From JBOGED01 sp050743625 (GTDB lineage: Bacteria > Actinomycetota > Nitriliruptoria > Euzebyales > Egibacteraceae), in the NCBI GenBank assembly GCA_050743625.1, contig JBOGED010000629.1, positions 1 to 23,869 of the forward strand: a stretch of DNA of 23,869 nt, in the 5' to 3' direction. The position numbers and the translations under genes were made by a program. Below the pieces are notes generated by a model. That model ran no database searches. It saw nothing but the letters and a program-made list of their open reading frames with translations, and was not told the DNA's origin. Shown one piece after another: positions 7,747 through 15,401 of this stretch. The first letter of the stretch is position 1, and every line of letters begins with the position of its first letter.

Positions 7747-9773
7747 GCGCGGAGCGCGAGTCCCATCCCGGAGGGATCCTCCCGAGCGCGGAGCGCGAGT
7801 CCCATCCCGGAGGGATCCTCCCGAGCGCGAGCGACACGTTCCCGAAGCTGCTTGCGGGCCTTGCGTCGCGGCACCCAGACCGCGCGGCGCTGCAAGAGAA
7901 GCGGTACGGGATATGGCAGGCGACGACGTGGGCGCGGTATCACGAGCGTGTGCGTGATCTTGCGCACGGGCTCGCAGACCTGGGTGTCGAGCCGGGCGAG
8001 GTGGTCGCGGTGCTCGGCGACAACCGTCCCGAGTGGCTGATCGCTGAGCTGGCCGCGCAGTCGTTGGGTGCGTGCGTCGTGGGTGTCTACCCGACGAGCG
8101 TGGGTGACGAGGTCCGCCACATCTTGGAGGACGCGCGGGTGCGCGTCGCGGTCGCCGAGGACCAGGAGCAGGCCGACAAGGTCATCGGTCTGTGGGATGC
8201 GCTTCCCGCGCTGGCGACGCTCATCGTCTATGACCCTCGCGGTCTGGAGCGCTACGACCAGCCCTATCTCGCCCACTTCTGCGATGTCGAGGCGCGCGGC
8301 CGTGAGGTCGAGCAATCCCGTCCCGGATGGCTCGACGACCAGATAGCCGCGGGCAGCGGTGACGACGTCGCGATCATCTGCACGACGTCCGGGACGACGG
8401 GCCGGCCCAAGCTGGCGATGCTCTCGCATGCGAACCTCCTGTCGATGGGCCGTGGCCTGATGGAGATCGACCCGATCAGCTCAGACGACCGATATGTGAG
8501 CTTCCTTCCCTTCGCATGGCTGGGCGAGCAGATGTTGGCGCTCGCGTGTGGGATGCAGGTGGGGTTCACTACGAGCTTCTGCGAGGACGCGGCCACCGTC
8601 CGCGCCGACCTCCGTGAGATCGGTCCCGACGTGCTGTTCTCCCCCCCTCGGATCTGGGAAGACATGGTGTCTGACGTGCAGATCCGTCTCGGTGAGGCCG
8701 ACGCCGTCAAGCGCGCCGTCTTCGGGTGGGGCCTCAAGGTAGGGGAGCGGGTCGCCGATCTTGAGGCCCAGTCGCGCCGGGTCGGACCGGGCTTGAGGGT
8801 GCTCGCGAAGGTCGCCGATCTCGTCGCGCTGAGGCCTGTCCGCGATCAGCTCGGGCTCGCGCGCCTCGACCGCGGCTACACGGGGGGCGCCTCGCTCGGT
8901 CCGGATGTGTTCCGGTTCTTTCATGCGCTTGGCGTGAACCTCAAGCAGATCTACGGCCAGACGGAGGCCGGAGGCGTCACTGTCGCGCACCGCGACGGCG
9001 ACGTCCGGTTCCACACCGTCGGCGCCCCGATCCCCGGCACGCAGCTTCGCATCGCGGACGACGGTGAGATCCTGCTCCGCTCACCCGGTGTGTTTCACGG
9101 CTACTACGGCGACGACGACGCGACCTCGGTCGCCGTCGACGCGGAGGGCTGGCTGCATACGGGTGATGCCGGCTACCTCGATGGCGGCCATCTCGTGGTC
9201 ATCGACCGGGCGAAGGATGTTATCGCCGCGCCTGACGGCACCCGCTTCAGCCCCGCCTTCGTCGAGAGCAAGCTGAAGTTCAGCCCGTTCGTCGAGGAGG
9301 CCGTGGTCTTCGGTGGGGACGAGCGTGGGCACCTGGTGGCGCTGCTGGTCATCGACGCCCAGACGGTCGGCGCGTGGGCCGAGCGGCGGCACCTCGGCTA
9401 CACGACCTACATGGATCTCGCGCAGAAGGAGCAGGTCTACCGGCTGGTCGCCGAGGAGGTGAACCGCTCCAACCTCGACCTCCCCGAGGCGATCCGGGTG
9501 CACCGGTTCGCGTTGCTTCACAAGCGGCTCGACGCCGACGACGACGAGATCACCCGTACCTGCAAGGTGCGCCGCGCCGTGATCGCCGAGCGGTACGCCT
9601 CGATCGTCGACGCGCTCTTCGGGCCCGACGACGAGGTCACGATCACGAGCATCGTCTCCTACCAGGACGGCAGCAGGGCCGAGCGAGCGATCCCTCTGCG
9701 TTTAGCGTCGATGAAGCGGTTTGACCCCCCCGCACCCGCGCGGTCTCGCCGCATGGCCTGGAGCGCGCGCTGA
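7743..9773 (+). CDS. AMP-dependent long-chain acyl-CoA synthetase (FadD/FAA1-like)
   Basis: The 676-residue ANL enzyme activates a carboxylate to acyl-AMP and then acyl-CoA. The phosphate loop TSGTTGRPKLAM is at about residues 215-226. Later come IYGQTEAGG (aromatic/A5 motif), GWLHTGDAG and IDRAKDVI (A7/A8), and a C-terminal ITRTCKVRR whose Lys fits the adenylation lysine. The A8 loop and length place it with FAA1-type long-chain or bulky-acid ligases. Residues 3-28 are two identical 13-residue repeats (AERESHPGGILPS) absent from normal relatives; they come from a 39-bp tandem duplication at 7745-7822. It starts within the livG stop and its own stop overlaps livH (TGATG), so it is embedded in the transporter operon. 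Confidence 0.92.
   Translation: MSAERESHPGGILPSAERESHPGGILPSASDTFPKLLAGLASRHPDRAALQEKRYGIWQATTWARYHERVRDLAHGLADLGVEPGEVVAVLGDNRPEWLIAELAAQSLGACVVGVYPTSVGDEVRHILEDARVRVAVAEDQEQADKVIGLWDALPALATLIVYDPRGLERYDQPYLAHFCDVEARGREVEQSRPGWLDDQIAAGSGDDVAIICTTSGTTGRPKLAMLSHANLLSMGRGLMEIDPISSDDRYVSFLPFAWLGEQMLALACGMQVGFTTSFCEDAATVRADLREIGPDVLFSPPRIWEDMVSDVQIRLGEADAVKRAVFGWGLKVGERVADLEAQSRRVGPGLRVLAKVADLVALRPVRDQLGLARLDRGYTGGASLGPDVFRFFHALGVNLKQIYGQTEAGGVTVAHRDGDVRFHTVGAPIPGTQLRIADDGEILLRSPGVFHGYYGDDDATSVAVDAEGWLHTGDAGYLDGGHLVVIDRAKDVIAAPDGTRFSPAFVESKLKFSPFVEEAVVFGGDERGHLVALLVIDAQTVGAWAERRHLGYTTYMDLAQKEQVYRLVAEEVNRSNLDLPEAIRVHRFALLHKRLDADDDEITRTCKVRRAVIAERYASIVDALFGPDDEVTITSIVSYQDGSRAERAIPLRLASMKRFDPPAPARSRRMAWSAR
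7745..7822 (+). repeat. 39-bp perfect tandem repeat, two copies, within the acyl-CoA synthetase N-terminus
   Basis: Positions 7745-7783 and 7784-7822 are identical, and a third partial start (GAGCGCGAGCG) follows. The unit contains CATCCCGGAGGGATCC, which is partly palindromic. Being a multiple of three, it keeps the reading frame and adds 26 residues before the conserved enzyme begins near residue 31. Confidence 0.9.
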
Positions 9774-10651
9774 TGACGCTGGAGCAGTTCACCACCCTGG
9801 CGGTCAACGGTCTCGCGAACGGCGCGATCCTCGCGCTCGCCGCCCTCGGGTTCGTGATCATCTTCAAGGCCACTGGGGTCATCAACTTCGCGCAGGGCCA
9901 ATTCCTGCTGATCGGCGCGTACGTCATCTACGCCGGCGTCGTGACCTTCGGCCTCCCATGGCCCATCGCCGTGCTCGCCTCCCTCGCGGTCGCGGGTGGG
10001 TTGGGGCTGCTCGTCGAGCGGCTCGTGCTGCGGCCCATGGTCGGTGAGCGGCCGATCGCCGTGATCATGGTGACAATTGGGCTGGGGGCGTTTCTCCAAG
10101 CGGCCGTCCAGATCATCTGGGGCACGCGGCCGAGGCCGTTCCCCGCGTTCATCCCTCGTGGCACGGTCGAGTTGGCCGGCGCGACCGTACCCGTCGACCG
10201 CCTGGTGGCGGTTGTAGTGGCGGCGGCCGTCCTCGGGCTGTTCTCGTGGTTCTTCCGCTTCTCACGCACGGGCATCGCGATGCGCGCGGTCGCCGACGAC
10301 CAACAAGCGGCGCTCGTCATGGGGATCAGCGTCCGCAGAGTGTTCGCGCTCTCGTGGGCGCTCGCCGCGATCAGCGCCGCCATCGGGGGAGCCCTCGTCG
10401 CGAACATCGTCGGGATCTCCGGAGTGTTGGTGTTGTACGGGCTCGCGGTATTCCCCGTGGTCATCCTGGGAGGCCTCGACTCCATCCCAGGCACCGCGGC
10501 CGGCGGCATGATCATCGGCCTGCTCATCACGTTCACGGCGGGGACGATCGGGATGGGTCTCCAGGCGGTGATCCCCTTCGCCGCGATCGTGCTCATGCTG
10601 ATGGTCAAGCCATACGGCCTGTTCGGCCAAGTCGAGATCGACCGCGTCTGA
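9773..10651 (+). CDS. livH: Branched-chain amino-acid-type ABC transporter permease (LivH-like)
   Basis: The 292-residue polytopic permease has about eight hydrophobic segments. The family opening is LAVNGLANGAILALAALGFVIIFKATGVINFAQGQF. The cytoplasmic coupling stretch FSRTGIAMRAVADDQQAALVMGISVRRVF and the end VKPYGLFG are also typical. It forms half of the membrane channel with the LivM-like protein. The ATG overlaps the preceding stop. After its stop the otherwise compact operon is opened by about 430 bp of repeats before livM, which may affect downstream expression. Confidence 0.93.
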   Translation: MTLEQFTTLAVNGLANGAILALAALGFVIIFKATGVINFAQGQFLLIGAYVIYAGVVTFGLPWPIAVLASLAVAGGLGLLVERLVLRPMVGERPIAVIMVTIGLGAFLQAAVQIIWGTRPRPFPAFIPRGTVELAGATVPVDRLVAVVVAAAVLGLFSWFFRFSRTGIAMRAVADDQQAALVMGISVRRVFALSWALAAISAAIGGALVANIVGISGVLVLYGLAVFPVVILGGLDSIPGTAAGGMIIGLLITFTAGTIGMGLQAVIPFAAIVLMLMVKPYGLFGQVEIDRV

Positions 10652-10683
10652 TGCCCGCCACCGCCACGCGCATCCCCCGCCCT

Positions 10684-10749
10684 TGGCTGCACATCCCCCG
10701 CCCCGGCGGGCGCCCGTGGCTGCACATCCCCCGCCCCGGCGGGCGCCCG
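10684..10749 (+). repeat. 33-bp tandem repeat, two perfect copies plus a partial third
   Basis: Positions 10684-10716 and 10717-10749 are identical. TGGCTGCAC at 10750-10758 begins a third copy that runs into the first 42-bp palindrome. The unit contains CCCCGGCGGG, and a degenerate preceding piece lies near 10671-10683. Confidence 0.9.
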
Positions 10750-10757
10750 TGGCTGCA

Positions 10758-10799
10758 CTGTGCAGAGTTGGACCGGTATACCGGCATAACCCTGCACAG
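10758..10799. repeat. 42-bp dispersed palindrome, copy 1
   Basis: The outer arms are CTGTGCAGAGTT and, at the other end, CTGCACAG; the centre is CCGGTATACCGG. It matches the copies at 10910 and 20025 over the full 42 bp. The majority of the three copies forms a perfect palindrome; this copy departs from it by a few bases (GGA for ATG on the left arm, CCC for CTC on the right). Confidence 0.88.
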
Positions 10800-10909
10800 C
10801 AGCTCATGGCGGCTGGCGCCGCCTCCCCGGAGGATGAGAATCCGGCAAACCAGGCGTCCCGTGACCTTTCCGCGCTCGAGCGAGGCATCGAACGAAGCGC
10901 CGGGCGCTA

Positions 10910-10951
10910 CTGTGCAGAGTTTTGCCGAACTACCGGCATTACTCTGCACAG
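10910..10951. repeat. 42-bp dispersed palindrome, copy 2
   Basis: It has the same outer arms as copy 1 (CTGTGCAGAGTT and CTCTGCACAG), with a diverged centre (CCGAACTACCGG). It is followed directly by TGCAGGAACAGG, resembling the GTGCAGGAAAATG module at 11024. Confidence 0.85.
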
Positions 10952-11081
10952 TGCAGGAACAGGCCACCAACCAACTGGCGCGAACCCGGCAAACCAGGCG
11001 GCATGCAGCCGATTCTCATCTCAGTGCAGGAAAATGCCGGCAGCGTCTGGGCCGGCGGCGTCTGGGCCGGCAGTCTTAGCG

Positions 11082-12131
11082 ATGGCCACCGCGACCGGGG
11101 TCTACCATCGCAGCTACGCGAGCGAGCTGGCGCTACGCCATACGCGGGCCGAGTACGCCCGGTTGGTGTTGCTCTTTGCGGGGCTCTTGGCGCTCCCGTT
11201 CGTGCTGAGCCCGTTCTGGATGACCGTGGCCTGCCAGGCGGGTATCGCGGCGATCGGTGCGATCGGGCTGAACATCCTGACTGGGTACACCGGGCAGATC
11301 AGCCTCGGCCAGGGTGGCTTCCTGGCCGTCGGGGCGTATACCAGCGCCATACTCGTCGAGCGGGTCGGGCTGCCCACGCCGGTGGGGATCGTCGCGGCGA
11401 TTCTCGTGACCGCGCTCGCGGGGGCGTTCTTCGGGCTCCCGGCGTTGCGGCTGAAAGGCCTGTACCTCGCGATCGCGACGCTCGCCTCACAGTTCATCAT
11501 CTTGTGGCTCGTGAGAAACTGGACGGCGGTCACCGGTGGGAACGACGCCTTGGGGGTCGGCTCGCCGGTGCTCCTCGGCTTCGAGCTGGAAGGCAACTTC
11601 CGCTGGTACTGGCTGATCCTCGCGTTCGGGACCATCGCGGCGCTCGGGGCGACGAACCTGTTCCGCACTGGGTTGGGCCGGGCGTTCGTCGCCATCCGTG
11701 ACCAGGACGTCGCGGCGGAGGCGGCCGGCGTCGACGTGGTCCGTTACAAGATCCTCGCGTTCGCGATCTCGTCCGGCTTCGTCGGGCTCGCGGGCGCCCT
11801 GACCGCTCACTACACCGGCATCGTGACGTGGGAGCGGTTCACCTTCGACGTCTCGGTGCTCTACGTCGCGATGATCATCGTCGGCGGCCTGGGGTCGGTG
11901 GCTGGGTCGATCTACGGGGCCGTGTTCCTGTTCATTCTTCCGGCCGGCATCCAGCGTCTGGGCATGGGTCTTCGTGATGCCCTCCCCCAGCTGGGGCGGG
12001 AGATCCCGGCCTTGCAGCTCGCCGCGTTTGGCTTGGTCATCATGCTGTTTCTCATCTTCGAGCCGCGCGGGCTCGCCCGGATGTGGCAGCGCATGAAGGA
12101 CTACGCCCGGCTCTGGCCGTTCCGCTACTAA
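11082..12131 (+). CDS. livM: Branched-chain amino-acid-type ABC transporter permease (LivM-like)
   Basis: The 349-residue permease has about nine to ten hydrophobic segments. The LivM hallmark GLNILTGYTGQISLGQGGFLAVGAY is near residues 65-90. Other family blocks are LPALRLKGLYLAIATLA, GRAFVAIRDQDVAAEAAGVDV and GGLGSVAGSIYGAVF, ending at LIFEPRGLARMW. It pairs with LivH. I start at ATG 11082 (MATATGVYHRS), where normal LivM-like sequence begins. The frame is open for 400 bp upstream, but only across short repeats. No strong ribosome binding site precedes this ATG, so initiation may be weak. Confidence 0.92.
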   Translation: MATATGVYHRSYASELALRHTRAEYARLVLLFAGLLALPFVLSPFWMTVACQAGIAAIGAIGLNILTGYTGQISLGQGGFLAVGAYTSAILVERVGLPTPVGIVAAILVTALAGAFFGLPALRLKGLYLAIATLASQFIILWLVRNWTAVTGGNDALGVGSPVLLGFELEGNFRWYWLILAFGTIAALGATNLFRTGLGRAFVAIRDQDVAAEAAGVDVVRYKILAFAISSGFVGLAGALTAHYTGIVTWERFTFDVSVLYVAMIIVGGLGSVAGSIYGAVFLFILPAGIQRLGMGLRDALPQLGREIPALQLAAFGLVIMLFLIFEPRGLARMWQRMKDYARLWPFRY

Positions 12132-12149
12132 CCGAAGGGAGGGAAACAT

Positions 12150-13322
12150 ATGCGACGGAAGATCGCATTGCTGGGGCTGCTGGCGCTGCTCGTCGCCGCG
12201 TGCGGGGGTGGGGGAACGGCTCCTCCCAACGGCGCGGGCGGGGTCGTGATCGGCGCCATCTTCGACCTGTCCGGTCCGACCGCGGACGCAGGGACACCGT
12301 ACTCCCAAGGGATGCAGGCCTACGTCGATTGGCGTAACGCGAACGGGGGGGTGGGGGGCCGGCCTATCGACCTGCGGTTCCAGGACTACGGGTACGAGGT
12401 GCCGGAGGCGGAGCAGTTCTACTCGCAGTTCACGTCCGAGGGCGCCGTCGCCTTCCAGGGGTGGGGGACGGCTGACACCGAGGCGTTGCGCGGGAAGATC
12501 ACCGAGGACGAGATCCCGTTCATGTCCGCCTCGTACGCCGAGACGCTCACCAATCCGGCCCAGACGCCTTACAACTTCGTGGTGGCGTTGAGCTACTCCG
12601 ACCAGATGCGCATCGCATTGCAGTACATCGCGGACAACGCGGACGGCCACACCGAGGTCGCGGTGTTCCACCACGACAGCCCCTTTGGGACGTCGCCGAT
12701 CGAGGACGGCCGGGCCTACATCCTCCAGCGCGGCCTCGACATCGGCTATCAGACCTACGCGATGCCGGCCGGAGCGACGGACTACGTGGGCGAGCTCACC
12801 CGGGTCGAGCAGCAGGGCGCCCGGTTCATCATCGTCCAGAACGTGTCCAGCCCTGCCGCGACGGTCGCGAGGAACGTGCGGGAACAGGGTTTGGAGGCGC
12901 AGGTTCTCTGCCTCAACTGGTGCGCCGACGAGCTGTTCGTCGACCTCGCCGGTGAGGCCGCCGAGGGTGCCGCGGGGGTGCTGCCGTTCGCCCCGCCCGG
13001 GGCCGCCGATGGCGACGTCGCCGACCTGACCGCCTGGCTGGAGCGGAACGGCGAGCGGTTCGAGGACCAGAACCTCCACTTCGCGCAAGGTTGGTACACG
13101 ATGCACGTGATGGCAGAGGGGATCGCTCGCGTGGTCGACTCCGGTGAGGAGCTGACCGGCGAGGCGATTCGCTCGGCGCTGGAGGCGATGGAGCCGATCG
13201 ACACGCCGGTGAGCACGGCGATCGACTTCTCGGCTGACGATCACCAGGGGATGCAGTCGGGCCAGATCTACGAGGTGCGGGGCGGCGCCTGGACGCCGGT
13301 TGGCGATGTCCGCACTCCATAA
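12150..13322 (+). CDS. ABC transporter substrate-binding lipoprotein (LivJ/LivK-like, type 1 periplasmic-binding fold)
   Basis: The 390-residue protein starts with a lipoprotein signal (MRRKIALLGLLALLVAAC, lipobox Cys18), so it is anchored outside the membrane. The Peripla_BP_6 fold is evident from VVIGAIFDLSGPTADAG, YVDWRNANGGVGGRPIDLRFQDY, the hinge strands near VAVFHHDSPFG, and FIIVQNVSSPAATVARNVREQGL. It delivers substrate to LivHM. GGGAGGG lies before the ATG. The specificity cannot be read from sequence; the accompanying CoA ligase suggests an organic acid. Its end overlaps the LivF-like start by 17 bases. Confidence 0.93.
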   Translation: MRRKIALLGLLALLVAACGGGGTAPPNGAGGVVIGAIFDLSGPTADAGTPYSQGMQAYVDWRNANGGVGGRPIDLRFQDYGYEVPEAEQFYSQFTSEGAVAFQGWGTADTEALRGKITEDEIPFMSASYAETLTNPAQTPYNFVVALSYSDQMRIALQYIADNADGHTEVAVFHHDSPFGTSPIEDGRAYILQRGLDIGYQTYAMPAGATDYVGELTRVEQQGARFIIVQNVSSPAATVARNVREQGLEAQVLCLNWCADELFVDLAGEAAEGAAGVLPFAPPGAADGDVADLTAWLERNGERFEDQNLHFAQGWYTMHVMAEGIARVVDSGEELTGEAIRSALEAMEPIDTPVSTAIDFSADDHQGMQSGQIYEVRGGAWTPVGDVRTP

Positions 13323-14145
13323 CCCGCAAGCCCCTAGGGCCACGACCGCATTGCTCGAGCTGAACAACATCGAGGTTATCTACGACCAGGTGATCCTTGT
13401 CCTGCGGGGTTTGTCGCTGGTGGTTGGCGAGGGGCAGGTGGTCGCCCTCCTCGGCTCGAACGGCGCGGGGAAGACGACGACGCTGAAGGCCGTCGCGGGA
13501 TTGCTGCCCAGCGAGCATGGCGAGATCACGGACGGCGAGGTGCGGTACGCGGGTGAGGCCATCACCCGCCGTGACCCCGCGGCCACGGTGCGGGCGGGGG
13601 TGTCGCTGGTCATGGAAGGCCGGCGAGTGTTCCCCCATCTGTCCGTCCACGACAACCTCTTGGCCGGCGCGTTTACCCGGGGGCGGGTCCGCTCCCAGAC
13701 TCGGGACGACCTCGACCTCGTCTACGCGTATTTTCCCGGTTTGAAGGACCGGACCGCCCAGGCCGCCGGCTACCTGTCGGGTGGCGAGCAGCAGATGTTG
13801 GCCATCGGGCGTGCCCTCATGGCCCGGCCGAAGCTGATGATGCTCGACGAGCCGTCCCTGGGGCTCGCTCCACTGCTCGTGGGAGAGATATTCGAGATCA
13901 TCCAGCGCCTGGCCAGCGAGTTGAGCACGACGATCCTGGTGGTCGAGCAGAACGCTCGCCGAGCCCTGGAGATCGCCGACCACGCGTATGTGATGGAGAC
14001 CGGCCGGATCGTGCTGGAGGGATCGGCGGCCGAGCTCGCCGATAACCCCGATGTCCAGGAGTTCTACCTGGGCCTCGGAGCCGCGGGCAAGCGCCGGAGC
14101 TACCGCGACAGCAAGCGCTACCGGCGGAGGAAGCGATGGCTGTGA
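13306..14145 (+). CDS. livF: Branched-chain amino-acid-type ABC transporter ATP-binding protein (LivF-like)
   Basis: The second ATPase of the importer. Walker A is GSNGAGKTT, and the Q-loop lies near LVMEGRRVFPHLSVHDNL, typical of LivF. The signature is LSGGEQQMLAIGRAL, Walker B is LMMLDEPSLGLAP, and VVEQN occupies the switch position. The basic tail (GKRRSYRDSKRYRRRKRW) is longer than in enteric LivF. I choose ATG 13306, inside the end of the binding-protein gene; TTG at 13300 is the only alternative nearby. Its stop overlaps the next ATG at 14136, so the genes are translationally coupled. Confidence 0.93.
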   Translation: MSALHNPQAPRATTALLELNNIEVIYDQVILVLRGLSLVVGEGQVVALLGSNGAGKTTTLKAVAGLLPSEHGEITDGEVRYAGEAITRRDPAATVRAGVSLVMEGRRVFPHLSVHDNLLAGAFTRGRVRSQTRDDLDLVYAYFPGLKDRTAQAAGYLSGGEQQMLAIGRALMARPKLMMLDEPSLGLAPLLVGEIFEIIQRLASELSTTILVVEQNARRALEIADHAYVMETGRIVLEGSAAELADNPDVQEFYLGLGAAGKRRSYRDSKRYRRRKRWL

Positions 14146-15356
14146 GCGTCTCTGGTGTACGCGAGTACGCGGCGCGCTTTGACACGTCGGTCCGGTCGTT
14201 CCTCCCGGAGGTCGCACACCAGGTCCCTGCGATCCAGCAGCGGCTCCACGTCGCCGGCGTGCTGCCCGAGGAGTTGGACAGCGTCGCGGCCCTCGACCGG
14301 ATCCCCGTGCTCGGCAAAGACGAGCTCTGCGACCTGCAGGCCAACCAGCCGCCGTTCGGCGGCTATCTGGCTGGAGGGGCGAAGCCGCGGCGGGTATTCC
14401 AGTCGCCAGGGCCGATCTACGAGCCTCAGTTCGACACACCCGACCCATCCCGCTGGGCTCCCGCGCTCCGCGCCGCCGGGTTCAGCGCCGGCGACGTGGT
14501 GCTCAACACGTTCGGCTATCACCTCACACCCGCGGGAGCGATGTTCGAGGAGGCATGCCGAGCGATTGGCTGCACCGTGGTACCCGCCGGGGTCGGTGGC
14601 GAGAGCGCGCAGGTACGGTTGTGCGCGGATCTCGGCGTGACCGCGTACGTGGGGACGCCGAGCTACCTCAAGGTGATCCTTGAGACCGCCGACGAGGTCG
14701 GGGTCGATGTCGGCAGGCTATCGAGGGCCTTTGTCTCGGCGGAGCCGCTCCCCGGATCGCTGCGGAGGTGGTTACGTGCCCGCGTGCCGACGGTCCACCA
14801 GGGCTATGGCACCGCCGAGGCCGGCAACCTCGGCTACGAGTGCGCGGAGATGAACGGGTTGCACGTGCCCACCGACGCGCTCGTCCAGATATGCGATCTC
14901 ACCACCGGCGAGGCACGGTACGACGACGCCGAGGGCCAAGTGGTCGCGACGATGTTCTCGCCGCTCTATCCCATGGTGCGGTTTGGGACGGGAGACCTGT
15001 CCTCGTGGGCGCCGGGGGAGTGCGGTTGTGACATCGCCACCCCCCGGCTATCCGGATGGCTGGGTCGCGTGGGCTCGGCGGTCAAGGTGCGCGGCCTGTT
15101 CGTGCACCCTCGCCAGCTGGTCGCGCTGATGAGCGCGATCCCCCAGGTCGCCGACTACCGGTTCGTCATCGATCGGGTCGACCACCGTGACACCCTCCGC
15201 TGCGAGCTGGTTGCCACCGGCGGCACCGACCGAGGGGCGGTCCTCACGTTGGTCCGCGCCCGCGCTCGCTCCCTACTGCGCCTCGCTGTCGACGTCGTCC
15301 TCGTCGACGCGGTCGAGAACGGCGGCCCCCTCGTCGACCGCCGCACATGGAGCTGA
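14136..15356 (+). CDS. Phenylacetate-CoA ligase (PaaK)-like adenylate-forming protein with altered motifs
   Basis: The 406-residue protein has PaaK-like layout: an N-terminal helical part, VVLNTFGYHLTPAG, TAYVGTPSYLKVILE, the A5 motif GYGTAEAGNLGYEC, VRFGTGDLS (A7), and LGRVGSAVKVRGLFVHP (A8) before a small C-terminal domain. Two core elements differ. The usual SSGTTGKP phosphate loop is replaced by FQSPGPIYEP, and the C-terminal adenylation Lys is not visible where the protein ends in GGPLVDRRTWS. It may be a distinct ligase subgroup or a non-adenylating relative. GGCGGAGGAAG precedes the ATG, which overlaps livF. It was probably acquired with the importer to act on the imported acid. Confidence 0.85.
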   Translation: MAVSVSGVREYAARFDTSVRSFLPEVAHQVPAIQQRLHVAGVLPEELDSVAALDRIPVLGKDELCDLQANQPPFGGYLAGGAKPRRVFQSPGPIYEPQFDTPDPSRWAPALRAAGFSAGDVVLNTFGYHLTPAGAMFEEACRAIGCTVVPAGVGGESAQVRLCADLGVTAYVGTPSYLKVILETADEVGVDVGRLSRAFVSAEPLPGSLRRWLRARVPTVHQGYGTAEAGNLGYECAEMNGLHVPTDALVQICDLTTGEARYDDAEGQVVATMFSPLYPMVRFGTGDLSSWAPGECGCDIATPRLSGWLGRVGSAVKVRGLFVHPRQLVALMSAIPQVADYRFVIDRVDHRDTLRCELVATGGTDRGAVLTLVRARARSLLRLAVDVVLVDAVENGGPLVDRRTWS

Positions 15357-15401
15357 CGCACTGCATGATGGTGGCAGGCGGCGCCTTGGAAAGGAAGTGC
15401 C

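Larger units (their letters stand above)
10652..11081. repeat. Repeat-filled gap inside the operon, between livH and livM
   Basis: This 430-bp stretch holds a 33-bp tandem repeat, two copies of a 42-bp palindrome and the twice-occurring CCGGCAAACCAGGCG (10842-10856, 10986-11000). It also has GTGCAGGAAAATGCCGGC (11024-11041), whose reverse complement recurs at 20009-20026, and a short GTCTGGGCCGGC duplication (11045-11056, 11060-11071). The livM frame happens to stay open through it, but the translation is low-complexity and unrelated to permeases. I treat it as noncoding, nested insertion of short repeats. Confidence 0.75.

Noticed and set aside
10684..10951. CRISPR-like array from the spaced repeats
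   Set aside because: The repeats are directly tandem or isolated palindromes, with no regular unique spacers and no cas genes.
10683..11081. A 133-residue N-terminal extension of the LivM-like protein
   Set aside because: It is entirely encoded by tandem and palindromic repeats and lacks relation to permeases; the normal family start is at 11082.
11487..13370. A 627-codon open frame on the minus strand opposite livM and the binding-protein gene
   Set aside because: It is antisense to two clear family members, is rich in Arg, Pro, His and Asp, and matches no fold. High GC leaves this frame free of stops.
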